From: Candolleomyces eurysporus
Taxonomy: Eukaryota; Basidiomycota; Agaricomycetes; Agaricales; Psathyrellaceae
Reading direction: 5' to 3'
Assembly (NCBI GenBank): GCA_027579435.1
Contig: JANBPK010001246.1
Coordinates: 1-48,121 of the forward strand
DNA: 48,121 nt
Part shown: positions 12,042 through 24,053 of the stretch, piece after piece
How positions within the stretch are numbered: position 1 is the first letter of the stretch
How the letters are laid out: each line of letters opens with the position of its first letter
Translations under genes and position numbers: made by a program
Notes under the pieces: generated by a model
Seen by the model: only the letters and a program-made list of their open reading frames with translations
The model's database searches: none
What the model was told of the DNA's origin: nothing

Positions 12042-13396
12042 ATGCTCCTTCTCACACTGTATTTCTTCCTCCATTATTGCTCGGCGGCATCAATACCACG
12101 AGGTTTCCTGGATCCCACTCCATTAGAAACGCCCCCAGAGAAGACCAACTATCGGACGGATTACCGATCGACCCCTCAGATAGCTTGGACATGCGTTGCG
12201 ACCATCATTCTCTGTACCTGGAGTACAGTTCATCCAAACATCATACAGAATGGCACCGGATGGCCCAGATTACGCCTTCGATTGGAATGCGTCGTGTGGG
12301 CATTGGCCGTACCCGAAGCTCTGGTGATGACCGCGTTCTGCCAGTGGGCAGGTGCGCGTTGTATCGCCAAGACTGTTGGTAAGCTGCAACACTTGTGACG
12401 TTCCGGACATCCCTGAAAGTCCGCTGTCTACCACAATAGGAAATGGGTGGAGCCAGGTTGAAGGACATTTTCTTCAGATGGGCGGATTCCGCTTCAATCT
12501 GAATGAGCAGATCCTCTTCCTGGATCCTAGAAAGATACTAGGACTTCCACCAGTCGCATCGAAGGATGATTCAAGTCAGCGACCACAGAATCATTCAAAC
12601 ATCCCTCACGAAGTCTACCTTGCCGCTCGGAAAGCACTGGAGAACCTTCCGGTAACCAAGGACGAGATTCTGGATAAAAGTAAAGGCGACACCCTGTTCA
12701 AGGGTATTACAGTACTTCAGACGACATGGTTTCTAGTGCAACTGATCACTCGCTTGATAAAGCGAATCGATGTCACCGAGCTTGAGGTGGTGACCCTGAC
12801 CTACGCCGCCCTGAACGGAGTCGTATACCTCTTTTGGTGGTTCAAACCATATGATGTCCACTGCCCAATCGTCATATCCCTCGAAATTCCTGCTTCATTG
12901 GCACTACCAGAAGGAAATAGATATGGTATGTTCTAGATCCCTTATTTGACCTTGAAAGCAGTGCTAACCATGTCCTGTATCCTGGGCTTTAGCAAAAGAT
13001 GATATCATCACGTCAGAATTCCACTACATGTTTTACACTGTTGTCAATCGCAAGACGGAAACATGGGGAGCGGCCATTTCAGTTGTCGCTGCAACGTGTA
13101 CCAGCGCTTTTTATTTCATCCCTCTCAACTCGTTTCGCAACGGCGAAATCGTGGCAGACATGATCGGCTACCTTTGGAAAATCAACGCTATCCTCGCCAT
13201 AGCATCACCTGCGATTTTTGGTGGAGGGGCTGCAATTTTTGGTTCTCTGAACTCTTCCACGGGAAGAATTCTCTTGCTAATGACAAGCGGAGTGTACCGC
13301 CTCGCCTTCTTGGGAATGAGCACTTGGGGATTATTCAATGTTACTGATAAAGGCCACCAAGCGATGGACTGGGACGATCTGATTCCTCATGTATGA
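12042..13396 (+). CDS. Conserved fungal multipass membrane protein, function unknown
   Basis: Three exons, 12042-12378, 12440-12925 and 12993-13396, encode 408 residues. The N-terminus MLLLTLYFFLHYCSA looks like a signal peptide. A first helix pair follows, with CTWSTVHPNI between the helices. The central hallmark is the block SKGDTLFKGITVLQTTWF, followed by TELEVVTLTYAALN and YLFWWFKPYDVHCP. I recognise this arrangement from a large, unnamed family in basidiomycetes and ascomycetes (typical pattern: SKGD, one Q-T-x-W-F helix, T-E-L-E, W-W-x-K-P). Two or three further helices lie near the C-terminus. An alternative in-frame ATG at 12006 would add 12 residues; 12042 is preferred because it places the signal peptide at the start. 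No biochemical role is known to me. Confidence 0.8.
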
Positions 13397-13644
13397 TATA
13401 AAGCTTGTAACCATTTTATGAGTGTTATTCGTAATTTAACCTCGTCCAACACCTGATTACGCCGACGGAAAGGAGTCAGCGGAAAGCTTGTACGAGATAT
13501 TTTTCTATCCTAACAACTCTGCCGTCCGAGCTAGCCGCAACCAATCGATCCGGATTCAATTAAATTCTGAGATAGAGTCTTGTACGATACCAAACCACCC
13601 ATAGAGAATCACATAAAGCAGATGAAAAGCGACCGATAGCGGTC

Positions 13645-15651
13645 TTAGAGAGTATAGAAAAATCCAGGTGTACCTTCGTTGATACGCTTCCCCTCCGCGG
13701 CGAGTTTGTTACGCCTATAGAACACATATGTGTTAACTGAGAGGACGATGATCATCATGAACTGACAAGCCATCGTGGCCCAAATTCCCGGAATATAGCT
13801 ATAAATGCGATGTAAGTACCGCGAAATGGACATTAAAGGAACGTTGGTTGATGAACGACTTACTCTGGATAGTCTTTCTGCCTAAATACTAGGGTTGAAA
13901 AGATCCCTCCGACACCGCCAAATGCGACAATCATAGCGGTAGAAACCGAACGCTGGGTACGTCCGTGTTAATCAGAGCGTCATAGTCAATAGCGCAGGCA
14001 ACAAACCTTGCTATGGGAAACGATGTTATTGGCGTTCTGGGTTGATCGATAAGATTCTGGACATGAACGACATTGAACCCATGACTCACGTAGGCCAATA
14101 CTCCTGGTACACAACCTGAGGCACCCATGTTCACTAGGAACAAGCCAAAGTATCGAACGCCGTTGAGGTGGCCATAAGCTGTGACCATGGTACCGACAAT
14201 CGTGATAAGCGTCTGTACAAATATCCAGAGCGCGCGCTTTTTAGTTTTGTCTGCAAGCCAAGCGAAGAAAAAACAAGAAATTGCCTAGCAGTGTACGTTA
14301 GTCAGTCGAGTGGTTCGGCCATGTTTTAATATCGTGAAATAGATACATACCGCTGCCGCATATGGAGGTGCGCTAAGCAGTAGCGAATCTCGAAGGCCGA
14401 ATCCCATCCCTCTAAGCAAAATGGAGACAAAGAATGCGATGGTATATGCAGGCATCGTGCAGCCCAGGAACATGAACGCTGCATCCCGATCAGAGAGTGT
14501 GCTGCAACAGCCTGCATAGGGCAAAAGTGGTAAAACTCACCACAAGACCACAGAAAGGGATCGCAAAGATGTTTGAGTACTTTCTTTGCCGTTATCTGGT
14601 CCGGCAACGAGTCCTGACGATCTGCCTCGATGCGGTCTAAGATCATCTTCGTCTCAACAGGCGTCAAGAAGGTGTTGCGATCAGGTAGGTCGGGTATGTA
14701 GAGCCAGGAGAGGATACCAAGTACGATGGTGAGAAGGCCTTCCAGAAGAAATATCCATCTCCACCCTTTGAGACCCCCTCTATCTCCAATAAGCTGAATC
14801 GCATACGCGAGGATGGACCCAAACCCCGCAAGCAAGATGGCCGAAAGGTAAAACACAGCAAGCCGTTTTTGTACTTCGCCCCGTTTGTACCATGTCGTAA
14901 TTATGAACGCCATTGCCGGAAAGAACCCAGCCTACACATGAAAAGGCAGGTCACGAGTCAGCCAAAATCGGAGGTGATGTCAGGGAAAGAGGGAGGTATG
15001 TACCTCGAATACACCGAGTAGAACTCGTGTGAGGCAGAGCAGTCCCCAATTTGGGACAAACGCCATTCCAAGTTGTGCTGCTCCCCATCCCACGACGCAA
15101 ATCGTAATCCATAGACGGGCACCTATCCATCGTAGAACGAGGTTTCCAGGAACTTCGCTGTGAGCAGCATCTACAGCGGTAAGCATGCAGGTGGGGTCAA
15201 CTAGCTTCTCAGGACTCACAGCAAGATATAAGGCGGGAAGTAGATCATCGAGGCGATGCTATATCGCTCGCCGATGTCGAGGCGCTGATAGGAACATCAA
15301 CTCGAGAGCACATGGTAGTGTATAGCCATCAAGAATACGTACCAGGTCATCCTCCATACCAGCGATACGAGCAACTCCGAGGTTTGTACGATCGATCAGT
15401 GCGACTGAGTAAAGGAGACCGAGCAAAGGGAGCATCCTCCAATCGATCTTGCGTCTGAGGAACGTTGACTCGTCAGCTCACTCACAGTCCATTTCTTGTA
15501 GAGATACGTACAAGGTCCGGGAAACAAACTTTGGATCGTAATGAGCGTCAATAGGCTCTTTTGGTGCTAGAACCGCATCGTTGATATCCAAGTTGCCACT
15601 GCCGGCCTTGGATTCGAGGTCGAGAGTACTGGGCTCACTTGATTCACCCAT
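13645..15651 (-). CDS. MFS transporter, Dal5-like anion:cation symporter family
   Basis: Ten exons on the minus strand (15651-15512, 15454-15343, 15284-15220, 15157-15004, 14931-14541, 14478-14351, 14284-14090, 14036-14007, 13952-13864, 13798-13645) give 485 residues. A polar N-terminus of about 50 residues precedes KIDWRMLPLLGLLYSVALIDR, the first helix. R150-VLLGVFE-AGFFPAM spans the exon 4/5 join and is the family motif. LAYNANNIVSHSKRSVSTA in the second half is equally typical. These transporters carry allantoate, nicotinate, pantothenate and similar organic anions; the substrate here cannot be told. The first ATG in frame is 15651; the longer frame begins at a TTG. The exon 5/6 junction has two possible acceptors, 29 or 62 bp from the donor. 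The longer is normal in size and gives a better helix (LWSCAFMFLGCTMPAY). Confidence 0.88.
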
Positions 15652-17563
15652 GACGCTTGAAGAGCTGAGATCCAGGCAGCGAGGGTCCTTCGAAGAGAGG
15701 AGCAGAGTAGTTTTCAAGGCACCATGAGATTTATATCAGACTTCAGAACGTCGGCTCATCGTGAGTTTCCTTCCGGCGGCATTATGTACTATCTGTCAGG
15801 CTTCAGGCCGCTTGCTCCCACCGTTGGGTGCCAAGGGCCCACCAACTCGTGGGGAAGAAGCAAGGGACAACCCCATGTGTGGTGTGCTTGTGTCACTACC
15901 GCGAACCTATGGGTCGAATTTGGCTGCGTAGCCGATAAGGAGGCTACGACACCACCACCTATGATTCTAGGACGCCGATTAATGTAAGCGAGTGAGAGAT
16001 ACTTTGATTTGCCACACACCATCAGTGATTCGGTCGACAGCCGGCGGCGAGGACAACGCCATTGTCGGTCACACAGGCGCGCGCCCGCAAGGTCCATTCA
16101 AATTCCGTACACGTTACATCGACCAAGCCTCCGTAACGAACTCCGACATGGAATGCCGTACGAGAGCATCCGATTGCATCACAGGTAGCAGATATACGTA
16201 GGTCAACTGGAGGTATCCGTCAATTTCGTTGGACCAAGCAGCGTTCGACTCCAAGTTCTGGTTGCTTTACCGGCCAAGACCAGTCCCTGAACTGCATAGA
16301 TCTTCTTTCAGGACGCCGTAAAGCTGTTCGGGAGAGCAAAGGCAATGCAAGATGTGCTCATGAAAGAAGAGAATTGAAAAGAACCAATTTACAATGTTTG
16401 GTTGCAACAAGGACAAACTCCGGCGCGATGACGTTTCGATATTCCCGCGCCAAAAGCGCCCCGACCCGACCCCGACCAAACTTCCTGGCCCGAGGCCGCA
16501 AATCAAGGGTCCCTTCTGCAACGCTGCAAGGTCCGCGTTCTTCTTTGACAGCCTCGCTACCTTCGATTGAAATCTGGCTCTTGAACCTTATTCTATATAT
16601 AGGTTGAGCTTCGATTCTCGAGTCCGACTTTGAGGGTCGTCCGCTTGGAGAACGAGTAGCAGTGCACACCTCTAAACAGTGAAGGCCGTGTGTTCGAGGC
16701 TTTGAGATTAGATTTCTGAGACTAACGAAACAGGTCTACCCTCCGCCTCCCTGCCGTCCAGGAAGATGCCAAGCGATCAAGAAGTACACTTTCGAGATTC
16801 GAAATCAAAATGCGGTCCATTCCGCTATTGAGTCTAGTTTGACACTCTAGCCCTCTATCACCCCCTGCATTCCAGTTTCGCAATTCTGAAGCTTAGTCGA
16901 TAGACTATACTCGCGCCTTGTGATCGTCATCTGTCGCGATTGGAACACCTTGAATTGAACTTGGAGCTGGAACCAAGTGTTGTATTGAAATCCAGGGTGT
17001 TTTCCGTGACATACAGCTTGAACTACGCCATCTTTCTCCCGAGAACAATAGTAAGGATGACAAAGCTCCATACTTGATTAAATTCTCCACAAACTGAACT
17101 GGTTGCTTGTCGGCTCTCAATCCACACTCTAAGCTGGTTGAGCGTCGAGAGACATCGAATCCCACATTGTTCTGGGGCTGGCTGCCTTGCGCTGTTGTCT
17201 GCTATGTAAACCCTCATTCTTGGTCCTGTCATTCATTTCTCGCCCTACAGGGAACATGAACCGTCCGGGGCGGTACTCTCTACTCCATGTGACCATTCTT
17301 CATGTCGCCATTTCGTGAACTTCATACTCCCTGACACTTGAAATGAGGGTTCAAACCTACGTTCAGCAAATAGAACGCCTTCTTGGTGAAAGTCTTCCTA
17401 TTCAGTGCTGGTCAGGAGGTACATAGGCTCCTGGGGCCACTCCAGAACCCTGGTTTGGAATGAAGATGAAAAGGTACTTAAAGGCCAGTAACGCTTTTGT
17501 CTCCCTCATTCTCACTTGAGACTCTTTCTCCCATCCTCCAGCGAATCGACCTAGCTCCTCGAA
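15652..17563. other. Intergenic, no gene seen
   Basis: A 1.9 kb stretch between the divergent MFS and PVL-B genes. Short frames on both strands (for example 16358-16669) lack family features and overlap each other. A GC-rich patch lies near 16430-16520. No RNA gene or repeat was recognised. Confidence 0.4.
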
Positions 17564-18848
17564 ATGTCTACTCGCGAACAGATAATCACTCAAGAACGTC
17601 CAGGTGCTTACCTGTTATGATGTTATCCGTAGGGTTGAAACCTCACGCTAACCAACCGTGTTCTCTCTTCCAGTACCTACTCGTCGCGTAGCCAGAGGCG
17701 ATATCGTCGGCTTTGGCCTCAACGGCGTCACTATCCTGCGCAACAGTGTTCAACCTACCACCCAATTCGTCCTCGCCGACCTCGGTTACAACGCCGGCGG
17801 CTGGCGAGTCGAAAAGCACGTCCGTCTCGTGGGCGACACGACCGGCGACGGTCTGGGCGACCTTGTAGGATTCGGAGATGCCGGTGTCCTCGTTTCTCGT
17901 AACAACGGAAACTCCTTCACCTCCGCCTCCCTCGTCCTCAACGACTTTGGCTATGTTGGGGGCGGATGGAGAGTTGAAAAACACGTCCGATACGTCGCCG
18001 ACCTGCGCAACAAGGGATACGTCGATATCATCGGGTTCGGTGACGGGGGTGTCCTCGTCTCGCTCAATAACGGGAACGGGAGCTACGCCCCTACGCGTCT
18101 TGTCCTCAACGACTTTGGGTTCGACGCTGGAGGCTGGAGGTTGGATCGACACCTCCGTTTCTTGGCCGACATCAATGGGAATGGGACTCCCGACATCGTC
18201 GCCTTTGGCGAGAACAACGTCATTGTCTCCCTTTCGACTGGGAACGGCACGTTCGCTCCTGCGACAGCTGTCATCGCCAACGATCTCACGTACTCCGGCG
18301 GTGGATGGAGGATCGACAAACACCCGCGTACCCTTGGGGACATTACGGGAGATGGAAGACCCGATATTATTGGCTTTGGAGATGCTGGAGTGTACGTTGC
18401 GTTGAATAACGGTAACGGAACGTTCCAAATTCCGAAACTCGCTGTCAAGGACTTCGGTGCGGTTGCTGGAGGCTGGCAGGTCAGCAGGCATCCCCGATTT
18501 GTCGCTGACACCAACGGCGATGGGCGTGCAGATATCGTAGGGTTCGGGGATGCAGGTGTTTATGTGGCGATTTCGAATGGGGACGGGACCTTCCAAGACC
18601 CCAAGCTCGTTGTCAAGGACTTCGGGTATGTAGCTGGAGGGTGGCGAGTCGAGAAGCACCCCAGGTTCGTTGTCGACCTTACAGGAGATGGCGCTGCGGA
18701 TATCATCGGATTTGGGGAGGGTTCGGTGTGGGTGTCCTACAACGATGGAAAGGGCAACTTCGGACCCGTTAAGAAGCTCACTGACGAATTTAGCTTCAAT
18801 GCTAATTGGGCGACGAACAACACTGTTCGCTGGATCGCCCAACTGTAG
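17564..18848 (+). CDS. PVL-type seven-bladed propeller lectin, leaderless (PVL-B)
   Basis: Two exons, 17564-17603 and 17674-18848, encode 404 residues, close to the ~400 of Psathyrella velutina lectin. The protein starts MSTREQIITQERPVPTRRVA with no signal peptide, as expected for cytosolic mushroom lectins. Seven blades follow with cores GDIVGFG, GDGLGDLVGFG, GYVDIIGFG, GTPDIVAFG, GDGRPDIIGFG, GDGRADIVGFG and GDGAADIIGFG. They are separated by the characteristic FGYxxGGWRVEKHxR linker, and the family-typical C-terminus NNTVRWIAQL closes the ring. The family binds GlcNAc and sialylated glycans through pockets between blades, and the D-x-N/T-G-D-G loops are the integrin-like calcium sites. This is the most canonical of the three copies and the best template for comparison. 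The GTGCTT donor is a little unusual, but phase and reading continue exactly into exon 2. Confidence 0.93.
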
Positions 18849-20193
18849 TGTAATCAAACAGGAGAGCCGAATCATTTGTAACCTTGTCATGTACCAAATT
18901 GTATTAGTATCGCGGACAATAGCTTGAGCAATACACTTACCTACGTGCTGTATACCATGCTTTGCCACAGTGAGAGGGAACTGCCCGATACGACGCCCTT
19001 CCGCATCTCACATGTCGAGATTTGCGACAGGAGGGGATGCTATATGACGTCTCGTTTCGCTCGAGCCTCTACTATATGGTAGAAGTCCGCGGTCAGGGCC
19101 TCGGCTGGAGGATGACGGGCACGAGTGGGGCACCGTAAGATGTGTGGTCGCCATCGACCCTTGCTAAATCACGGACGATTTAATGACGGAGGCGCATTCA
19201 ATGATGGGAATCCAAAGTCTGAGTGTAAATAGAGCGTTATCACAGAAGATCTGCGGCAGAGATATACAGCACTGCGCAACGTTCAGAAAATCAGCGAAAG
19301 CAATCAAGGTCAAGCATGCACCCTTATATGCCCTCTAATGATCGTACCAACGTGCCAATTCCACACGACTGTTGAATTGATCCTCAGCTTAAAACATCTC
19401 GATGTTCATATAGCCGTCTAGACATGAAAGCACACCTAGAAAAATAGCTTTTCGGTGAAAAGCAGAAGAAGTGGAACACAAGCACCGACCCCGGCAGTCA
19501 ATGCGGGGAGCTAATCTGGTGGTGACACGTTTTCCTACGATGCTTTTCAGGAAATCCGTTGGAGATCCTGTATGGCTTTGCGTAGGTTCAGCCGGAGGAG
19601 TGAGAGTATCTTTAGCCATGGTGGTAGGGAAGGAGCCATCAAAATAGACGACACCTCAGGCCTCAATGTTTGGCTGGAAGCACGAGGTCAAACAAGACCT
19701 CCCTCCAAGGCCAGGCCCATTGCGCATTGTGGGCTCTTCTTGATCATGATCATGGTGATGTGCTCACCAAAGAGGTATATTCGAATACTCAAATCAAGAG
19801 AGATGAGATGCTCATAGTGTTTTCCTATAGTTTTAGTAGTGATGGTGCGTTCAACTCGACGGAATGGAATAGGAGATGGTCAAAGCTCGCGACAATGGAC
19901 TAGGTCGCTAGGTCCCATTCAGCCGCTTCAATTATTTAAACTACGTGTTCTTAAAGGACTGTCGAGTCAGTGAGTGCGCGTTATTGCAGGTCGGATTCTG
20001 ACAGTAGAATTCTCCACACCGAGTTAGATAACATTGAACAATGACCAGGTGGCTTGGACCGCAGTTAGGTGGACAATGACTGTTAATTTTCCCCCTCAGA
20101 ATATTAGAAATTCAAGCACAGCCGTTGAAACTGCTCCAAGCCTTTACGTACGCCTACGTGCACCACCTAGACCTAACAAAGCACGTTACGAGG
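18849..20193. other. Intergenic, no gene seen
   Basis: This separates PVL-B from the F-box gene. The open frames at 19389-19903 overlap on opposite strands and show no family features. Confidence 0.4.
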
Positions 20194-20200
20194 TATAAAG
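20194..20200 (+). promoter_or_regulatory. TATA-like box of the F-box gene
   Basis: TATAAAG about 77 bp before the ATG at 20277. Confidence 0.45.
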
Positions 20201-20276
20201 CTGTCAACGAGGGTGGTGAGGGACCCCAACTTGAATCGACTACCAACCCACCCCTCCCCTTTGCTTACTGCAGCTC

Positions 20277-22142
20277 ATGAACCCTACACCTATCTCGAGC
20301 ACCGCTTGCACGAATGCCATTGGACATCCCTTGACCGATCAGGAACTGATCAAACAACTGCTAGGGGATCTGAGAACCACGCGGACGGAACTGGATAGAA
20401 CACTCTCCGAGATGCGCGAGAAACAACTCAGGATAAGCCATCTGTGCAGCGACTACGTCTCGACCATTGACCTAGTCAATAAGCACTCGACTGTCTTCTC
20501 CCCCATCCGCAGAGCGCCTCACGAAATTCTCTACTATATCTTTCGGTTGGCTGTTGAATCTGATGGCGAGCGAGCATTGTCCTCCTCTTCCACTGCTGTC
20601 AGGATCACTCATGTGAGTGAGGAGTGGCGTAGGATTGCACTCGAAACAACTTCTCTCTGGAGCACGTTTCGCATCGTACCCCCTAGGTATCCCTTCCCTC
20701 ATGCGAGCTACTGGGAAGGAGACGGTAGTACCGTGGAATTCAACACTCTTAATTCGCCAGAACATCAACAGTACCTACTTGGACTTGAAAAAGTTTTGAT
20801 AACTGCGAAGGTCTGGGTATCTCGCTCGGGAAATCGACCACTCAACATCGACTTCGATGCTACACGAATGATCGAAGGCTTCCGCTCATTTTCGATTGAC
20901 GGGGACTTCGATAATGAGGAAATCTCCACGGGACTGGAGCGTAACGTATTCGCGCCAGCGCAACGATTAATTGACTACTTGATCACGCTCTCGCATAGAT
21001 GGAGGAGCATCTCTGCAGTCTTTCCAATCGTGTCAGCATCGACAAACTTTCAGCAAATGCTCAACATCCCAGCTGCACACACTCAATGGCTCGAAAGGCT
21101 GGACATCACGCTCGTCTACGACTTCTTCTCAAGTCACAAGGACTCGCCTTACTACTCGGGAAGTGCACCTGATCTCTTAAAGCCCGTGAAATCAAACTCG
21201 TTGAACCTTATGCTTCACCCAGAGGTCGAGATGGAGGAGATGCCAATTAATTGGTCTGGGTTGACCCATCTAACACTCTCCACACGAAGATATCACTTCC
21301 AGACTATAAGCCCTCAGGGTTTCGAAGCTTTGGAGTGGACTGGCATGTGCCTCTCCCTCCTCTCATCGTGTCCCAACATCGAATACTGTGACTTCCAGAT
21401 GCCTCGACTCTGGTCCTCCTCCGAACCCTGGCAACTCACCGACAACGTTACCACAGCTCGCATAATCAGCCTTCCCAACCTTAGGTACTTGAAGATTAGT
21501 CGGATTTCCGAGGTGCCATTAGGATTTGCGAGCCGTCTTGAACTCCCGGTGTTGGAGAATCTGACCCTCATGTGCGAGTATACCGACCCCGAGCCCAAGG
21601 AAGGGTCTCAGAGCAGCCTACTCGAGTTCGTTCAACGGTTTGGGCCTACGTTACTCAAATCGACGATTCACTATATAGACCTCACCCAGCAGAGTCTGTA
21701 CGAGTGCTTACAGAGTCTTCCGAATGTTGCGACCCTTCGTTTGACGGGTGAACGCGGATGTTCGTTTTCACAACACGCAGGGCTGACTGTAGAGCTGTTG
21801 AAAAAGATGAATGGCAACAAACGCCTTTGTCCCAAGCTTCAAAATCTCGCTCTGCGGCTGGGCTCAAGGGACGATCTGACGCATGCGGTTTTGACGGACT
21901 TTATTATTGCGCGACGCTCAGCCGCCCGTTCCAACTCCGGTCAATCATCCAATGCAACTCTCCGAAGCCTGAAGATCAAGCTACACGGGACATCGGACTC
22001 CAAATTCACTCTCAGAGAAAATCTAGCACTGCGAAGAGCCGAGATTGAGGATCTGGAAGGATTTGTTTTGACGGAGGAATTTGGATCTCGCCAACGTCCG
22101 CCATGGGAGATTAGGGCTGCCGATCCCGATTTGAATTTCTAA
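20277..22142 (+). CDS. F-box-like protein with C-terminal leucine-rich region
   Basis: An intronless gene for 621 residues. Residues 21-58 form a heptad-rich coiled coil (ELIKQLLGDLRTTRTELDRT and on). The F-box-like motif SPIRRAPHEILYYIFRLAVE follows at 75-94. The segment W-R-R-I-A-L-E-T-T-S-L-W-S-T-F near residue 120 is the usual continuation in agaricomycete F-box proteins. The rest has loosely spaced leucine-rich units (LTHLTLSTRRY, LPNLRYLKI, LPVLENLTL, LPNVATLRL, LQNLALRLG). Such proteins are thought to be substrate receptors of SCF ubiquitin ligases, with Skp1 binding the F-box; the target is unknown. Hundreds of paralogues per genome are common in this group. The first ATG after a TATA-like box is used. 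Confidence 0.88.
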   Translation: MNPTPISSTACTNAIGHPLTDQELIKQLLGDLRTTRTELDRTLSEMREKQLRISHLCSDYVSTIDLVNKHSTVFSPIRRAPHEILYYIFRLAVESDGERALSSSSTAVRITHVSEEWRRIALETTSLWSTFRIVPPRYPFPHASYWEGDGSTVEFNTLNSPEHQQYLLGLEKVLITAKVWVSRSGNRPLNIDFDATRMIEGFRSFSIDGDFDNEEISTGLERNVFAPAQRLIDYLITLSHRWRSISAVFPIVSASTNFQQMLNIPAAHTQWLERLDITLVYDFFSSHKDSPYYSGSAPDLLKPVKSNSLNLMLHPEVEMEEMPINWSGLTHLTLSTRRYHFQTISPQGFEALEWTGMCLSLLSSCPNIEYCDFQMPRLWSSSEPWQLTDNVTTARIISLPNLRYLKISRISEVPLGFASRLELPVLENLTLMCEYTDPEPKEGSQSSLLEFVQRFGPTLLKSTIHYIDLTQQSLYECLQSLPNVATLRLTGERGCSFSQHAGLTVELLKKMNGNKRLCPKLQNLALRLGSRDDLTHAVLTDFIIARRSAARSNSGQSSNATLRSLKIKLHGTSDSKFTLRENLALRRAEIEDLEGFVLTEEFGSRQRPPWEIRAADPDLNF

Positions 22143-22434
22143 TATATACAGAATATTAGACATTTTATTACTTATTCATTCATTTTTCATTTTAAGTACC
22201 AACTATGTAGTCTCGTTGGTTTCCGAATTCCCAGTTGATATGCCAGTGACCGAGTATGGATCGGACGACGGTCAGATAAGATCGAGAGCCTGCAAGGTTA
22301 TCGCTGACTCGGTTGCAAATTGGCAGCAACAATCAGTTGCACCTCCCACCGCTCAATTCCTGGGGACCGTTGGCGCACCTGCGAACCGGCTGCTGACAAA
22401 AAAACTGGTATTCTAATCACGAGAAAAAAACAGG

Positions 22435-23061
22435 ATGAAGTTCTCAGAGAATCCCAGGACCATNAAAATACTCCCTATCGTCCATGGCATTCCCCCTGAA
22501 ATGCTTGCCATGACGCTCCTGGAGGTTGTACAGGCTAAAAATGAGAGCTTGGTCTCTCCGGCAGTATCTGTTAGTTGCCACCCAGCAGTCACTAGCCACT
22601 TCTGTTACCTCTGACGTAGTATTGCTTAGATCTCACAACTCTCAAACTTTGGGCACACTTGCGTACTGAGCCATCTCCATCTCTAGACTGATATTTCCGA
22701 CAAACTGCTAACAATAGGCACCATTTTCCCCCGTTTTCTCTTCCTATGCACCATTCCCGAAGCCGTCACGAGGCTCCGCAGCACGCCATACGATATCGAA
22801 CAAAGTGAGATCGTCGAGTGTTTAGGGCGCTTCGGATCGATACTCACTGAAGTCGAGTTCTGTTACATCGGCCTCATGCAACCCGCCTTCCCTCACGCCC
22901 TTGAAACCTCTCCAACGCCCAGAAGCTTATGGTTCATCGTGAACAGTATCGGGGCTGGAGTAAGTTTTGAACTGCTTCAAAGCGAACGTTCTTGTCGCCG
23001 AGTACGATTTCGCTGCTCATTCCTCCGAGTCGTCTTAGACGCTATCAATCCGACGACATAA
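22435..23061 (+). CDS. Short F-box-like protein, truncated relative
   Basis: Three exons, 22435-22569, 22620-22662 and 22718-23061, join in frame to about 173 residues if the N at 22464 is counted as a real base. The start holds an F-box-like segment, ILPIVHGIPPEMLAMTLLEV. The second exon ends TTLKLWAHL, matching the P-x-L-W-x-x-L continuation of the family, and the third reads RTIFPRFLFLCTIPEAVTRL and onward to a TAA. The leucine-rich half seen in the neighbour at 20277 is absent, so this is either a truncated paralogue or a decaying gene. The position directly downstream and in the same direction suggests a local duplication, though sequence identity to the neighbour is low by eye. Confidence 0.45.
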
Positions 23062-24053
23062 TGACTAGAGAAGATGTCTACCTCTTTCTTGATGCTTGAG
23101 AACTCTTGTACAAACTCGGTCGTGATGACCCGTTTCCCCCTAACGGCTCGTCCAAGTTATATGTGCGAGGGAGGCGGGAGCTCAGTCGAATACAAACACT
23201 TTGAGATAACGGAGCTGATATGGACAAATTCTCATGCCGGTTATCGTGCAGCTACTTTTCTTTTTAGAGTTCTCGTCACCTTTGTATGCCCGTCGCTTTG
23301 CAATGTAATTAATAGCACAGGGTAGCTGCAAATTTTCCTGAGTTTTAGAGCTCGATACCTGGTAAAATGCAATATCCTTCCGCATTACGATGTTCACACA
23401 AGGTAAGTCAGTCTCAGAAGTATATACATGGTTGAATTCGGCGACAAATACTCCCACCTGAGTTTCTCAACAGAATTATGAGAAGTCACACTCTCTGAGA
23501 AGTATCGATAATAGATCGGGCACTCAACAGAGAAACCATTACAGAACGGCAGGAATCCCAGCTGTTACCAAATATCCCAAATTAATAGTTGTCCAAGAAG
23601 CAAACGTAGGGAGGGGTTAGGCCCAGTGAAAAATCCCTCCGGCGCGGTACGATCCCCGACGGTCCTTACCGAGAATAGACCTGTCGTACAGGTTTGTAGA
23701 GTTTCGTTCTGTACCGTCAAAACGGTCGTTTCTAGAACGTATTAACCGGTGTACCACGATGCACTCTGGTTTCTTCTTTCTGGATTTCCGAGTTTCGACG
23801 GAAGGAACTGGTCATATTGATACATTACAAATGCCGGTACACTACGAATTATCGGAATACAGTATGAGAAATGCTAGTTACACACCGAAGAGATACCAAA
23901 TCCACTATAATAGACGAATAGAATGGAAAATTGTCTAAGTCGCTCACGAGTCAGAGGGCGATGAAATAGGATCCAGGGGAGAGGGAAGAGGAACTAGGTT
24001 GGAGGCGATTTCTTGTGCGTAATTTTGGCGACCTTGGCTGCGTCATATAAGCT
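23062..24053. other. Intergenic, no gene seen
   Basis: An AT-leaning stretch with stop codons in all frames at short intervals. Nothing was recognised. Confidence 0.45.

Noticed and set aside
14479..14540. 29 bp intron in the MFS gene ending at the first AG (14512)
   Set aside because: Too short for this gene's other introns. The acceptor 33 bp further on gives a 62 bp intron and a better membrane helix, and keeps the frame.
17643..18968. 441-residue minus-strand open frame opposite PVL-B
   Set aside because: It is the shadow of the repetitive plus-strand propeller. Family signatures, intron position and start all belong to the plus strand.
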